Source: Panicum virgatum
Taxonomy: Eukaryota > Streptophyta > Magnoliopsida > Poales > Poaceae
Length of the DNA: 64,000 bases
Assembly (NCBI RefSeq): GCF_016808335.1
Contig: NC_053153.1
Span: forward strand, 21,463,033-21,527,032
Direction: 5' to 3'
The number at the start of each line of letters is the position of its first letter. Position 1 is the stretch's first letter. Below, piece by piece: positions 1 through 11,046 of the stretch. The position numbers were made by a program, and so were the translations under genes. Below the pieces are notes generated by a model. It searched no databases, was not told the DNA's origin, and saw only the letters and a program-made list of their open reading frames with translations.

Positions 1-646
1 CAGGTCCATTTCTCTCATCGATTGATTGCCACTGAATAATCAACGTCGGTCGCCGCAGCGGGCTGCGCGACGATCGCCGCCGCCCGCCGGTCCTCAGCCG
101 AGCGTCGCGCCTCCTCGGCGGCGGCCGGCCGGCCGGCCGGATGCGTGCGAAGGATCCCGCCTGCCCTCTGAACTCCATGCGCTCGCCGACGATCGTCCTG
201 ACGACGTTTCTTAGCTACACGCTGCAGCCGCTTTGCTACACAGAAAGAAAAAAGATTCGTGGCTGGGGGAGTTTTGTCGCGACGGCTGATGGAGACGAGA
301 TTCCTGGCCCTGGCCCTGGACCTGGCCTGCTGGGGTACCATTACCACCCATTTCAGAAGGGTTTTCGGTTCATTGTTTGGATGGATCTCATGGATGGCAC
401 CCCGCCGCGCGCTTTCTTCTGTTGCCATGGGCAAGCTGACGGTTCATCATGTACCTCCGAACCGCAGGGATAGTATCGGAGGCTGGACCGCACGCACCCC
501 ACGCAATAACTTGACCCCTGCCCCGCGACGATCTCGACAGTTTTTACAAAAGAGTTTTCCGTTCTTGTCGCGGTGATCGTGCTGGTCTGTCCACGATTTC
601 AGAATCTTGGACTTGTATCTTCCATGAGACGGACTGGGAAAAAAAA
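1..646. other. Intergenic, no recognised gene
   Basis: I see no recognisable gene or repeat here. The open frames on both strands are short, overlap each other and have biased composition (Arg/Pro/Ala-rich from GC-rich DNA at about 50-200). No splice-linked conserved domain was found. Confidence 0.4.
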
Positions 647-648
647 TA

Positions 649-871
649 TTCCCCCGTCCCAAAATAGTTGCACCTATAGAGTTCAAAATTTATTTAAAAA
701 AATTGCTAACTTTGACCTACCTACCACAAAAGACAAGACAACTTTCGAAAAATTCTTAAAAAAACAACTAACACCTCATTCACTCATCATAAAAGACAGA
801 ATATTTTGTTAATTTTACACATATCATTGATTTATGATCTTAGAATTGCATTTATTTTGAGATGGAGGGAG
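649..871. mobile_element. Stowaway-type MITE
   Basis: A 223-bp non-coding element has imperfect terminal inverted repeats of the CTCCCTCCGTCCCAAAAT type. The left end reads CCCCCGTCCCAAAATA; the complement of the right end reads CTCCCTCCATCTCAAAATAA. It is flanked by TA at 647-648 and 872-873. TIR sequence, length and TA duplication fit Stowaway (Tc1/mariner) MITEs, which are abundant in grasses. The interior carries CCACAAAAGACAA, shared with the MITE at 1791-2023, so the two belong to one family. Confidence 0.85.
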
Positions 872-873
872 TA

Positions 874-1788
874 GTACGCACCTGTCATCAGCGGCTGCGG
901 CCGGGCGCTGCCAACTGTCGTCTTCAGACAGGCAGTCAATATGAGCTTTCGTTCCATCTACTACGGTCTACGGCGTACGTACAATACGTGCGACGGTGCG
1001 AGTGCGATGTCCCCATCACGCGCCGCCTCGCGCTGGGCCGTAGGTACTCCGGCCGTATTCGCATATTCCTCGGGAGGCTCCGCTCGAGACTGATCGAGTG
1101 TCTCGGCGCAGCGTGTGGCGGGCCGCCGGAACACGCCACCGGATGCCGCGGCGTGGCAGTGGCAGCCCTGGCGGCGAGTCTGCCGCGCGCGGTTCCGCCG
1201 CTGTCCCTGGCATGGCTCTGGCGACCACTGGAACGGTCTGGGTGCGTAGCTTTCCGTCTGGATATTCCTACTGCTCGATCTCTCCCGGTTCATGAACCTC
1301 CGCTCCGGCGCGGTAGCTTTGCCGAGGCGCTCGTGGACCGCGCGACGATTGTGATGCTATTTACAAAGAAGCGTCTCCGTCGTCTTCTCGTATAGATAGC
1401 CCTCCTCCGCGAGTCCAGTAGAGGGGTCAGGGGGGATTATATTATATATAATGACAGCTTAGTTTAGTACTAGCAGTGATTGCTTGTCGACTTATCCGTG
1501 GTTTGACATGGACTTTAGAGAGCTACTACTTGTGGCGTCACCGGAAACAGCTGAAAACGGGCGCTAGGTGCCAAAGTGCCAGCTCCTGGCAATCACGACA
1601 TGCGATTTGTTCCTAGCTTAACCAAGAGGTCGCGCTCGATCGGGGCGAGCTGTTGGATGACTGCAAGCTCATCCGAGTACATAGGATCCGTTTCTTTTCC
1701 AAGAGAGTACTGCTCTGTAGAATCGGGCACTGTACGCCTGCATGGCTGCATGTGCCCATAGTACATCACGTACTAGGATGGGAGGAAC
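874..1788. other. Intergenic, no recognised gene
   Basis: A 177-codon plus-strand open frame at 862-1395 overlaps equally long minus-strand frames, starts inside the adjacent MITE and shows no family resemblance that I recognise. I treat it as chance ORFs in GC-rich DNA. Confidence 0.35.
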
Positions 1789-1790
1789 TA

Positions 1791-2023
1791 CTCACTCCAT
1801 TCCAAAATAAATGCAATTTTAGGATTCAAAATTTATCCCACAAATAATACAATTTTGATCTAGTAACCACAAAAGACAATAGTCTCCGGAAATTTTTTAT
1901 ACAAAAGACAAGCCAATGTCTAGATTTTTCTTACAAAAGACAAAAGGTATTTTGATAATTTCATATTTTTTATTGGTTTGCGTGCTTAGTTCTAAAATTA
2001 TATTTATTTTGGGACGGAGGGAG
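1791..2023. mobile_element. Stowaway-type MITE, second copy
   Basis: A 233-bp element starts CTCACTCCATTCCAAAATAA and ends TTATTTTGGGACGGAGGGAG, with TA at 1789-1790 and 2024-2025. The interior shares the CCACAAAAGACAA block and layout with the MITE at 649-871. The right end is the near-perfect Stowaway consensus, while the left has drifted slightly. Confidence 0.87.
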
Positions 2024-2149
2024 TACACGTTTGGCAGCAAGCCATAGTAGCACGATCACATGATGGTCGGGTATCTCCCAGCGACCCGGCTCACATGATG
2101 GTGATCTGGTATCTCCCAGGGACCCGGCCTCCCAGCCGAAGCGCTGGGA

Positions 2150-2570
2150 CCTTACCGCCGGTAAACCGGCGGTTACCGCCAAAATTTACCGATACCGCTA
2201 CTAGGCGGCAACACTTACCGGTAGCGGTAACCGGTGTTTTCCGATTCAAAATTTAAAAATACAAAAGTAAAAAAAAAACAGTTACCGCTACAGTAAAAAC
2301 GGTAAAATCTATTTTATTCTAAAAAAATCTCATATGTATATGTATGGCGTACTAAATAAAGTCTATTTGTAAAATCTTTTCAGAAATGGATGTAACTTTT
2401 CGCGACGAATCTAATAACGGTAATTAATCGATGATTTGCTATAGTGATGCTACAGTAATCATCCTCTAATCGCACGATCAAAAGGTCTTATTAGATTCTT
2501 CAGGGTCACTAGCGTATTGGTTCTGAAGTTAGTTTTATAAACTAATTTTATTTGACACCGTAATCAACTG
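2150..2570. repeat. Relic of hAT-like and Tourist-like repeats
   Basis: 2150-2320 is packed with inverted CCGGTAA / TTACCGG and AACGGTAAAA motifs, resembling the subterminal region of Ac-like hAT elements, but I could not find both ends. 2360-2565 carries CGACGAATCTAAT and GCTACAGTAATCATC, blocks also seen in the Tourist-like elements at 3299-3631 and 52440-52780, without clear termini. I infer two truncated, abutting non-autonomous elements. Confidence 0.4.
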
Positions 2571-3298
2571 GGATGCGAGAGCCGGGAGCGGCAGTAGCCT
2601 GTCACGGATCACCTGCCACGGCTGCCCGAGTGGGATGCTGGCCGGGGTAGGTGCGGGGCCGGGAACAGGATGCACGTTGCATGTCCACTTCGAACGTGTC
2701 ACTGTACTCCGTATTGGTTTCTGTCTCTGGGCCCAGCACGCTGACAGCCATGCATAGTGGTTTGGGCCAGTGATCGCGCTGGCGTGTTCCGCCATCGGTG
2801 GAAATAAAGACGGCGGTGAGTGGGGTAACGTCGCACCCGACTCATTTACAACTAGCAGCTTTTTAAAATTCAAGACTGTCCTCACAAATTTTTTTTCTCG
2901 AACTGTCCTCACAAATCAATATAAGTTTTTTCTGTGTAATTTGTCCTTACTCGTGCGCATTCAAAAATTGCAACTTGTTGATATAGCTATCAACCTTATT
3001 AAACTCTGGATCAGGATGTGACAAGTGGTGACAGCTGCCAATCATGTAGTGTGTGCGCGGTTGGCTAGTCTTGCGAGATTACCGGATCCCAATTTCTTTG
3101 TCGCTCCCAGGACTCAGGGGATTAGTTTACAATCATCTTGGCAGTGTGATCTGCTCGATCGATCTCGTCTACTACTTTTTTTTTTTGGGAACGATCTCCT
3201 CTACTACTAGCTACTACGATTAACCTGCAGCACGGCAACTTGCATTGTTGAGCAATTGTCGCTTGCTTGTCAGCGTACCTATACCTCAGCCTGCAAGC
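2571..3298. other. Intergenic, no recognised gene
   Basis: No gene recognised. A short direct repeat (ACTGTCCTCACAAAT, twice about 28 bp apart near 2873-2915) is the only local structure noted. Confidence 0.35.
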
Positions 3299-3631
3299 TG
3301 TCCTGTTTAGTTGCACTGTGTAATTTTTTTGAAAAGTCATCTTTCTACATTTGAAGTATTAAACATAGACTAATCACAAAATAAATTATAGAACTCGTCT
3401 AGAAATCGCGAGACGAATCTAATGAGCCTAATTAATCCATCACTAGAAGTTGTTTACTGTAGCAATACTGTAGCAATTTAACGTCTAATTATGGCCTGAT
3501 TAGGATCATTAGATTCGTCTCGTGATTTACAGGCAAATTGTGCAATGCGTTTTTTATTTCGTCTAGATTTAAGTCTCCATGTAAGTGCCGGATTTTTTTT
3601 GGAATTTTGAACTTTGCAACTAAACAAGAGG
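3299..3631. mobile_element. Tourist-like MITE
   Basis: The left end reads TCCTGTTTAGTTGCA and the right end TGCAACTAAACAAGA, an inverted pair of the grass GGCC-TGTTTAG family. Inside are the paired blocks GCGAGACGAATCTAATGAG and CATTAGATTCGTCTCGTGA, which make the element fold back. About 333 bp; boundaries are good to a few bases and no clear 3-bp target duplication was found. Confidence 0.65.
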
Positions 3632-5507
3632 TAAATGCTCCAATCGCAACTACTCCTACCTGCAAGTAAAAAAAAAAACTCCTACCTGCAGCGACAGGAT
3701 ATTGTGTAAAAAGGAAAAGATATTTGGTGTCTTTCGCTTGCGTTGTGATGGGCTGATGGCCTCGTGGTCGTGGGAGAGAAGATGCTGAACTGGAATCTTT
3801 CTCTTTCCTCGTCCGCGCCATCGATCCCAAGCGCTGAGGCGCACACGCCGTTAGTCAGTGGAAAGATGGCTGCGGCGTGGCCGTACCGGCGTGCACAATG
3901 CATGTTTAAGACCGTAGCTTTTTCTCTTTTTTTTAAGAAAAGAGCAGGAACGGCGTGGCTTTTTTTAGGGGAGGAATAGAAATCCGGGTCTACCATAGTT
4001 CCTATTGTAGTATTGTTTTTTCTAGGACTAACGCATTGGTAACATGTCGGTGTTGGGTGGGCCACTGACCAGTAATCGCAGTGGTTCGCCCTGCATTTCT
4101 TAACTGACCAGAGGACAGCGAGAGCGATTACGTCACATGTTTTTCTTCAAAAAAAATTACGTCACATGTATCACAGGTCATCTGAACAAGACTGGTGCGA
4201 GTAGTTAACTTTTTACCAACGTTGTCAGGTTGGATCGTCATCGATCACTCTATCTACCTCAACAGCGAAGCGTTCGAGCGTTTGTCGGCATCCGGCCTCA
4301 GCCGTGCACTGTACAACGTCCGGTAGCAGCAGAGCGGACAGCACCCGCCGTCGCGCCCATGCCGCCGTGCGCGAGAAAAAGGCCACCGCGGAAGCGCGCA
4401 TATCCCGTCGCGAGCACGTAGAGCTCGTCATCCCGGCGGCAAAGTCGCTTCCACGAGATCGGTCGCCGGCGGCACATCGGACACCGCCGGCGCGTGCCAC
4501 GTGTCTTTCCGCCGGTCACCTGGCGCGGCAACTCTTTTCGGCCACCGGCATGGTACTGTACCAACGTCGACGGCAGGAGAGCATGGGCGGATGCACGCGC
4601 GCGCCGCCGGCGGCGGCGCGCCAGCACAAGTGCACAACAGGTTACAGGTGTGAAGGCGCCGCCGACCCATGGATCGGAGGAGCACAGGAAGAGAGCAGTG
4701 CTGCTGTGACTGTGAGCTACCACGGGTCTGCAGTTCAGTTTGATTCGAACATCCCTCTTTTACTTGTAGAAAGGAGCAAACGTGAGAAATTTCAGTTTGG
4801 GTGTCAACAACTTTGTGGGCATGTACACGGATCCGGTCAAAAACTATCGAGCAGATTTCCGTTGAAAGTTAGATTTACTCATTTACAGCAGGCTAACAGC
4901 ATGTTTACCGTGTCAATCTCACGGCGTGAACGCCCAACCCGGTAATTTACTGAGCATTCGCAGCTTTGCTCTTCACGTTTGATGAGCCCAACCAGCGAGT
5001 AAAGAACAGCCCACTACCAACAGCGTCGAAGCTAACTGGTCAAAAAAGAGGCCCACTACCATCCTCCACACAAGTGCCAGAGCTAGAACAAGCTGCCGCT
5101 TCTCGTTGATTAGTACCACCTCGGCAGTTAGCACAGATCCCAACCAGCTTAAATGTCCCGTGCTCACCCGCTGCCTCGCCGAGCCAAGTAGCGGTGGCTT
5201 GTCACCCGAGCGGGGGCATTAAGGTGGTGTGTGGATGCCTTGTGTGGCGCTTGGGCTTGGACCTGCGGCTGCACTCTGCGGCCCGCCCGTTCTAAGTTGC
5301 GTAGTAGGCTGTGGGCGCTTTGGCGAAGGCCTCGGCGTCTCGGCACCTAGAGCGGTGGGCAATGCGTGAGGCTGGCTTCACAGAGCAGCGAATACCACCC
5401 GCTTCCAACGGTGGGAGGATAACGGGCCGCTGCACCGCAGGCCTGCGTGGTCCAATCGTCCTCTTTGGCAGACCACCATCTTTTTTATTTTATTTACTTC
5501 CATTTTG
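3632..5507. other. Intergenic, GC-rich patch, no recognised gene
   Basis: 4225-4730 is GC-rich and open in several frames on both strands, including a 213-codon plus frame at 4304-4945. The translations are Arg/Ala/Pro-rich, mutually overlapping and match no family I know. 4965-5460 is also unassigned. No splice-consistent gene model could be built. Confidence 0.3.
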
Positions 5508-5596
5508 TTTGACAGTCAAGATGCCAATGGACATCCACCATCCATACCCAAATTCATACTCATACTGTTTGGAGAGGGTATGGATTACCCGTTTCA

Positions 5597-5736
5597 GTGC
5601 GGATACGGGTAGGGTATACGAGGATAATATCCATTTTACCTGTTACCCGGGATACCACGCCAATCCGTGCGGATACGGGTAGGGTATACGAGGATAATAT
5701 CCATTTTACCTGTTACCCGGGATACCACGCCAATCC
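5597..5736. repeat. Perfect 70-bp tandem duplication
   Basis: Two identical copies, 5597-5666 and 5667-5736, begin GTGCGGATACGGGTAGGG. They lie in the left subterminal part of the hAT element and double its GGGTA motif cluster. Lack of mismatches implies a recent event. Confidence 0.97.
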
Positions 5737-5775
5737 GATCGAATCCAGGCGCCGCGTGCGGCGGCGACGACGACC

Positions 5776-5965
5776 ATGGAGACGGTGCCGGAGCTAGCGC
5801 TGCTCCTGGACGGCCGCCTCGCGCGCTATGAGCCGCTGGCGCTCATCGCCGCGCCTCGCGCTCCTTGTTGCGCGCCTCGTCCACGCCGCCACCAGCGCCG
5901 TCGCGTACCGGGGCCTCGTCGCCATCGCCGCCATCAAGACAACGCCCTCCGCCGCGCACTCCTTC
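5776..5965 (+). pseudogene. Fragment resembling sphingosine-1-phosphate lyase exon 1
   Basis: From the ATG at 5776 the translation gives METVPELALLL, then a segment containing ARYEPLALIAAP. A +1 shift just after this gives a run reading LLVARLVHAATSAV and AIAAIK. This order matches, from memory, the N-terminal lumenal and membrane-anchor part of plant sphingosine-1-phosphate lyase, the ER enzyme that splits long-chain base phosphates. Only about 60 codons are present, with a frameshift and no pyridoxal-phosphate domain downstream, so it cannot make an enzyme. It sits inside the hAT element and was probably captured by it. The family call rests on recall of one short segment; another membrane protein remains possible. 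Confidence 0.45.
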
Positions 5966-5967
5966 CT

Positions 5968-6087
5968 TCCTTCCTTGTTGCTTGATTAATCACGCGGTCA
6001 CGCCTGCCTGCTGGCATGCACTAGCTATCCTTCCTTGTTGCTTGATTCCTCACGCGGTCACGCCTGCCTGCTGGCATGCACTAGCTA
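5968..6087. repeat. 60-bp tandem duplication
   Basis: Two copies, 5968-6027 and 6028-6087, share TTCCTTGTTGCTTGATT and TCACGCGGTCACGCC and differ at two positions (GATTAAT against GATTCCT). They lie just after the captured fragment and may be intronic sequence carried with it. Confidence 0.95.
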
Positions 6088-6486
6088 GCGTTGCTTGATG
6101 CTCTGCTCTGCTGCTCTGTGATACGAGTGATGAAGAAGCAGAGCATGGCGAGCTCGCCGATTGAACCCTTGTGTGTTTTTGATTAATTGGCTTTGGCATA
6201 TCGATTACAAGCTCCACAGCGACAGAGTAGCGAGGGAGCCCTCCCTTTGCGGCTAGCCGGCGGAGTGCTTACGTTTAACTGGCCCAGTTAATGGCCAAAT
6301 ACTTGGCAAGATGATACCTCTGGAAATACAATCCGAAACCCGCAAAGTCTTCTTTTATCCGTTGGGTATACCCACATTTATTGGATAATTACCTTTATAT
6401 TTGGAGTTGGGTAATATGGGGATGGATAATTACGGGATGGTCATGGGTTTAACGGCAGCTTACCCAACGACAACGCGATTTGACAG

Positions 6487-8148
6487 CCACCGCAACTTGT
6501 TTCTCTATTTTCCTACAGAGTACAGACAATCTAATTCCTCGATCATTGTGTGCAAACTATCCAGATATACAAGTCACTCCGCTCCTATTCTGTTTCACAT
6601 TTTTGTCGTTTGCAAGATATGATTTTACTAGCCTTTTTGTTCTCAAATACTACTAAAACTACAATTTTGATGAAACACGCTTTGGCCATTTGCAAGATAA
6701 GTACAATTTTACAGAAACACATTTTCAAGATAAATATTGCACGTTGAAACTTAATGGTTTTAAGCATCTATGTCAAGTGAATAGAGAATTCGAGACCAAG
6801 GTTCAGTGACTTGTTCATTTTTCTTAAAAAAAAATTGGGACATATTCATGATTAAAAAACACAACTCAAGTTCAAAACTTGGTGATACGATCATTGGCCA
6901 ACAAGATGGGGAATAGATAAGCCAATAACATCTCAAAGCTTCACTTTTACGCATAAAGTAAAGATGGGGATGATATTGTGCAATAGACGAGCATATATAC
7001 TCCTGTGTAACAACATTTGCACATACCTCACCTATACGTAGGTACGCTAACAGAGCTAAAACCCACTCCACCCTAATGCTTACAGAAATCAAATAGCAAT
7101 CCACCTCAATCCAAAAGCTCAACTAAATAACCTACTTCACCCTAAATCAAATGGCAACTAAATATATTTTGACATCCAAATATACTTCACATCAAAACTC
7201 ACTCATTAAACCCATTTTAACCTATCCCGATAGCAGACCTACCTATATGAATGTTTCCAAGAGATACCATAGGTGCATTTGACGTGCATGTTGTGTGTCG
7301 TCGTTGAAAGATTAAATTAACCATAAAACTAACAACACTTATGTTGGTTACGGTAGTTGCGCCTGCGCTCATGATTGCTAGATTTCTTACAAGAAAACTA
7401 ACCAACTAACCTACTTTTAATTCACGTATTGTATAATGACATCATCCAGAAATGATGCGTGGGGGTGTTTAACTTCGGCTACAATGGAAGCGCCCCACTG
7501 GCCCATTCCATTTTCCAAGTGCATAAACAGAGCGTTTCAAAAAAAAAAAAGAAGCATAAACAGAGCCGGAAGCACTCTTGAGGGGATGATAATTGCACAT
7601 GAGACCTTGCTGCTCTATGCATTTACGCTTTCGCAACATGTGTCGAGATGCAATTTGAAAGCCGTCCTCCTAACATCTCATACAGTCATACCTATTTGTG
7701 ATGCCGTTATCGACGATTTTTCTCCAGCACATGACTCGAAAGCCTATGGAATTTACCACCAGTAATTCGATGGAGCCCGCATGGATATTCACTAGAAACC
7801 CAGCAAGGGCTCCCGGCAAAATATTTTTCCCCAAGCGCGTACGCTTTACCCTGGCTCCAGCTAACCCAAGGCGAATCACGAGACCGCCCCCCACGCGCCC
7901 GTCCCAACGGTCCACCGAATCCCGCCGTCCACCATCGCCCCGCGCCCTCGCCTGGCCCGCGCCGAGGGCAGAATCGTCCGACCGCGATGCCCTCCTCTTC
8001 CCTTTCAAGCAGGCCCGGGCCGCGGGCGCCGCCCAGTTCGAAATATCAAATCCATCCATCCTCCTCACGTTCTCCCACCCCGCTCCACGCCTCCACCCCA
8101 CTCCCCATCCCCCGAACCTCGCGAGCGGCGGCGGCGAGCAACATCGGC
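6487..8148. other. Intergenic and upstream region of the EB1C gene
   Basis: 6490-7760 is AT-rich with no recognised gene. 7800-8148 is GC-rich and probably holds the core promoter and 5' leader of the EB1C gene. A single in-frame ATG at 7987 opens a 54-codon extension discussed under that gene. No clear TATA box was identified. Confidence 0.4.
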
Positions 8149-10170
8149 ATGATGGACGGCGCCTACTTCGTCGGGCGCAACGAGATCCTCGCGTGGATCA
8201 ACACCACGCTGCAGCTCGGCCTCTCCAAGGTGGAGGAGGTAAGCGACGGCCGCGTCTCCTGTTCCCGATCTGGATGGGGTGCTCGCGCCGGTGTGGTGCC
8301 GGAGGTTTCTCGGATCTGCGGGGAGGATGCTCCGTTTGTATGGGTTGGGGTCGGGTGGGTTCTGCGCGAGGCGAGTCCCTGAGAGGCTAAAACCAGCGGT
8401 TGATTTCGGTGGTCTGCAGGCGGCGTCGGGCGCGGTTGCGTGCCAGCTGATGGACGCGGCGCACCCGGGGGCGGTGCCGATGCACAAGGTCAACTTCGAC
8501 GCCAAGACAGAGTACGACATGATCCAGAACTACAAGGTCCTGCAGGACGTGTTCAACAAACTCAAGATCACCAAGGTGAGTCCCCGCTTGGTTTGTATCC
8601 CCTCTTGCTGCCGCCCCAGTGCGAGATCACATCATGGACATTAGATTTCTGCTACTAAAGTAATAAGTTTACACTTTACATGCCATATTTTGCTAGGTAT
8701 TTCTCATAACCGATTTTGGTTGGTTTCCTGCGTTTAGGCTATTACTTAGAAAGAATTTTGGTGGGTTTCCTGCATTTAGGCTATTGCTTAGTTTTGGGAT
8801 CACATAAAGGGATCTTAAATTTTCTAGTTTCCTCTGCTAATTCAAAGTAGATTGATGCCGCCATAATCTTCTTACCATATTTTCCCCCATGCCGTGTTGT
8901 TTCGTAATGTTGGAATGTGACAAGAAGAATCAGACACTCTGCATTCCTAGATCCTTTTCTTCATACCGCTAGGAACTTTTGAAATCATGAATTAGCATTG
9001 TAGCTTTTATTGTTTAGGTTATTAGTTGCTACTCTACAGGCTTTTGCTACAACTGCGCTCTTACTCTTTGTCGTTTCCTTTGTCTCAGCACATAGAGGTG
9101 AACAAACTCATCAAAGGAAGACCTCTTGACAATTTGGAGTTTATGCAGTGGATGAAAAGATACTGTGATTCTGTTAGTGGTGGTTTCATGACCAGGTAAT
9201 CACTGATCTGGTCACTATTTATCGTCTGTAGATGAATTGAGTTCGAACATTTCCCAGTACTTAGTTTCCGTGATTCCCACCAAATGTAACTGATCTGTGT
9301 ACTGTAAGAAATTGTCTGGATGCTTACATTTATTCTCCTGTTCTGTATGACACGAACAGCTACAATGCTTCTGAGAGAAGGGAAAGCAGCAAAGGTGGAA
9401 AAGAAACCAACAGAAGAACATCGGTGCCCTCTCAAACGCCGGCCAAGTCTACATCTACAGGACACAAGACTCAACCTTCATCACATGGCGCTAAGCGGGG
9501 GAGTGGACAAGCAGCAAATGCGCCACAACGCAGTGCTAAACCGTCACCAGCCAACTCTGGCGGACCAGCTTATGATGAACAGGTTATTTCTTAGTAAATT
9601 AGTCTATGTGAATGTTTCTCCAAATTTGTTCTCCATATGCAACATTATGAAGACTTGTGCCATGGCTTGCAGATCACCGAGCTGAAGCTCCTGGTGGATA
9701 GCCTCGAGAAGGAGAGAGATTTCTACTTCTCCAAGTTGCGGGACATTGAGATCCTGTGCCAGAGCCCTGAAGTTGAGCACGTGCCGGTGAGTACTGAGTA
9801 GTTGCAGTGTCTCCTATCATTTGAAAGACTTCTGAACAAGTACTTGTTCTATCCATTATTTAGAGTTGTGTTTTGATGATGGTGGTGATGTGTCTTCTGT
9901 CCTCAGGTCGTCCATGCTATCCAGAACATACTCTACACATCAGAGGACGACCCCGCGACAGTGGCCGAAGCTCAGGCGATGGTTTCACAGCTGCAGCAAC
10001 AGCCGGCGCTGAGCCCCATCCTGGAGGCGTCCGATGAGAGGCCGAAACCAGAGGCAGCGAACAAGCGGAAGAGCATCTCGGACCTGGAGGAGTTTGGGAT
10101 GGCATCCAGCTCACGGCAGAGGCTCTCCGACATCTCGGACGTTGGCTCCCCGCTGATGAGTTTCAGCTGA
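8149..10170 (+). CDS. EB1C: EB1C-type microtubule plus-end-binding protein
   Basis: Six exons join in frame: 8149-8238, 8420-8575, 9089-9195, 9360-9582, 9673-9786 and 9907-10170, giving 317 aa. The N-terminal calponin-homology domain (about residues 5-115) binds the growing microtubule end, with the family blocks [20 protein letters not shown] and [17 protein letters not shown] Ser/Lys-rich linker follows. The EB-homology coiled coil starts at residue 193 ([20 protein letters not shown]). The tail has a basic KRKS at 283-286 and no terminal EEY/F. In Arabidopsis a basic tail marks the nuclear, mitotic EB1C type; that role is inferred. EB1 proteins usually start a few residues before NIGMMD. 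Here that frame reads AAAASNIG with no ATG, so translation starts either at 8149 or at the upstream in-frame ATG 7987 (54 extra residues). The gene converges on TRAPPC13, stops 876 bp apart. Confidence 0.93.
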
Positions 10171-11046
10171 AGGAACTGTCATTGCTGCAAAATCGGTCTC
10201 GTCATTGCTGTTATGACCTGGTCTTTTGTAAGGCAGTGAAACTATCTCGGTTGGATTGGTTTGTGGATCCGTCTGTTGTACGGTCGGTGGTGTATTGTCG
10301 TGTGCCCTCGTTATCCGCCACAGAATTTGTGGCCGTTTGCTACAAACCATTCATATTATGATCGTTGCTTCTATGACTTTGTCGGATTGAACTATTTTGC
10401 ATCCTTTGCTCCAAATCAGCCCACTAGCCGTTAGTGTTTTTCTCTTACACCAAATCGGCACCAGCCACCCGTACTTTTCTTTCATAACAAAACAACACCA
10501 GCCATAGCCAAGCGAACAAAACAGCACCAGCCACAACCAAGCGAACAGAGTGCATTGTAACATTTGGGAAAACTAGGGCATCTCTCCTCTGGGTTGGTTT
10601 GTGGTTTCATCTATATGGTGGTGTGCCCTTTTGCAACGTATCACCTGCCAGCATTCTGCAATGTATTAAGCAGGGATATAGATCTTTTTACTGTTGTGAC
10701 TGTTTGGAATGTGCTTGCACTCGATTGAGTGAGAAAGCATTTAACAGCACTAGAGGAACATGCAGCACCCTTCATGGCCAAAATTCATAAGCCTGCAACC
10801 TTCAATCGTCTGAAAGGCATGCAAGATTAAATGCTTGCAAAGAGTACAGGCAAAATCCTGATACTAGGTCAACAAAACCAACCTGTTCTTACAAGGATTC
10901 AATAGAAATGAATTGATAGTGTTAATTACAACCGGATGTATCAGCTGTTCAATAAACACAATTACATCAGCAACATGTTCAATGCAAGCTACGTAATCCT
11001 CCCATGGTAAGGAAAAAGGGGTAAAGGTATCTCTCTATGCAGCATT
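10171..11046. other. 3' regions of two convergent genes
   Basis: This interval must hold the 3' UTRs and terminators of EB1C (+) and TRAPPC13 (-). 10495-10550 contains a short degenerate tandem repeat (CACCAGCCA followed by CCAAGCGAACA, twice), typical of small grass MITE remnants. No gene recognised. Confidence 0.4.

Larger units (their letters stand above)
5516..6478. mobile_element. hAT element carrying a gene fragment
   Basis: A 963-bp element is flanked by a perfect 8-bp direct repeat TTTGACAG at 5508-5515 and 6479-6486, the target-site size of hAT transposons. Ends are imperfect inverted repeats: TCAAGATGCCAATGG on the left against TCGCGTTGTCGTTGG as the complement of the right (9 of 15 match). 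Subterminal sequence at both ends is rich in GGGTA/TACCC motifs, as in other grass hAT elements. No transposase is encoded. The interior holds a 70-bp tandem duplication, a GC-rich gene fragment and a 60-bp tandem duplication. Confidence 0.75.

Noticed and set aside
862..1395. A 177-codon plus-strand ORF
   Set aside because: It starts within the end of a Stowaway MITE, overlaps minus-strand ORFs and shows no recognisable family.
4304..4945. A 213-codon plus-strand ORF in GC-rich DNA
   Set aside because: Equally long minus-strand frames overlap it, the composition is Arg/Ala-rich, and no conserved block or splice context is seen.
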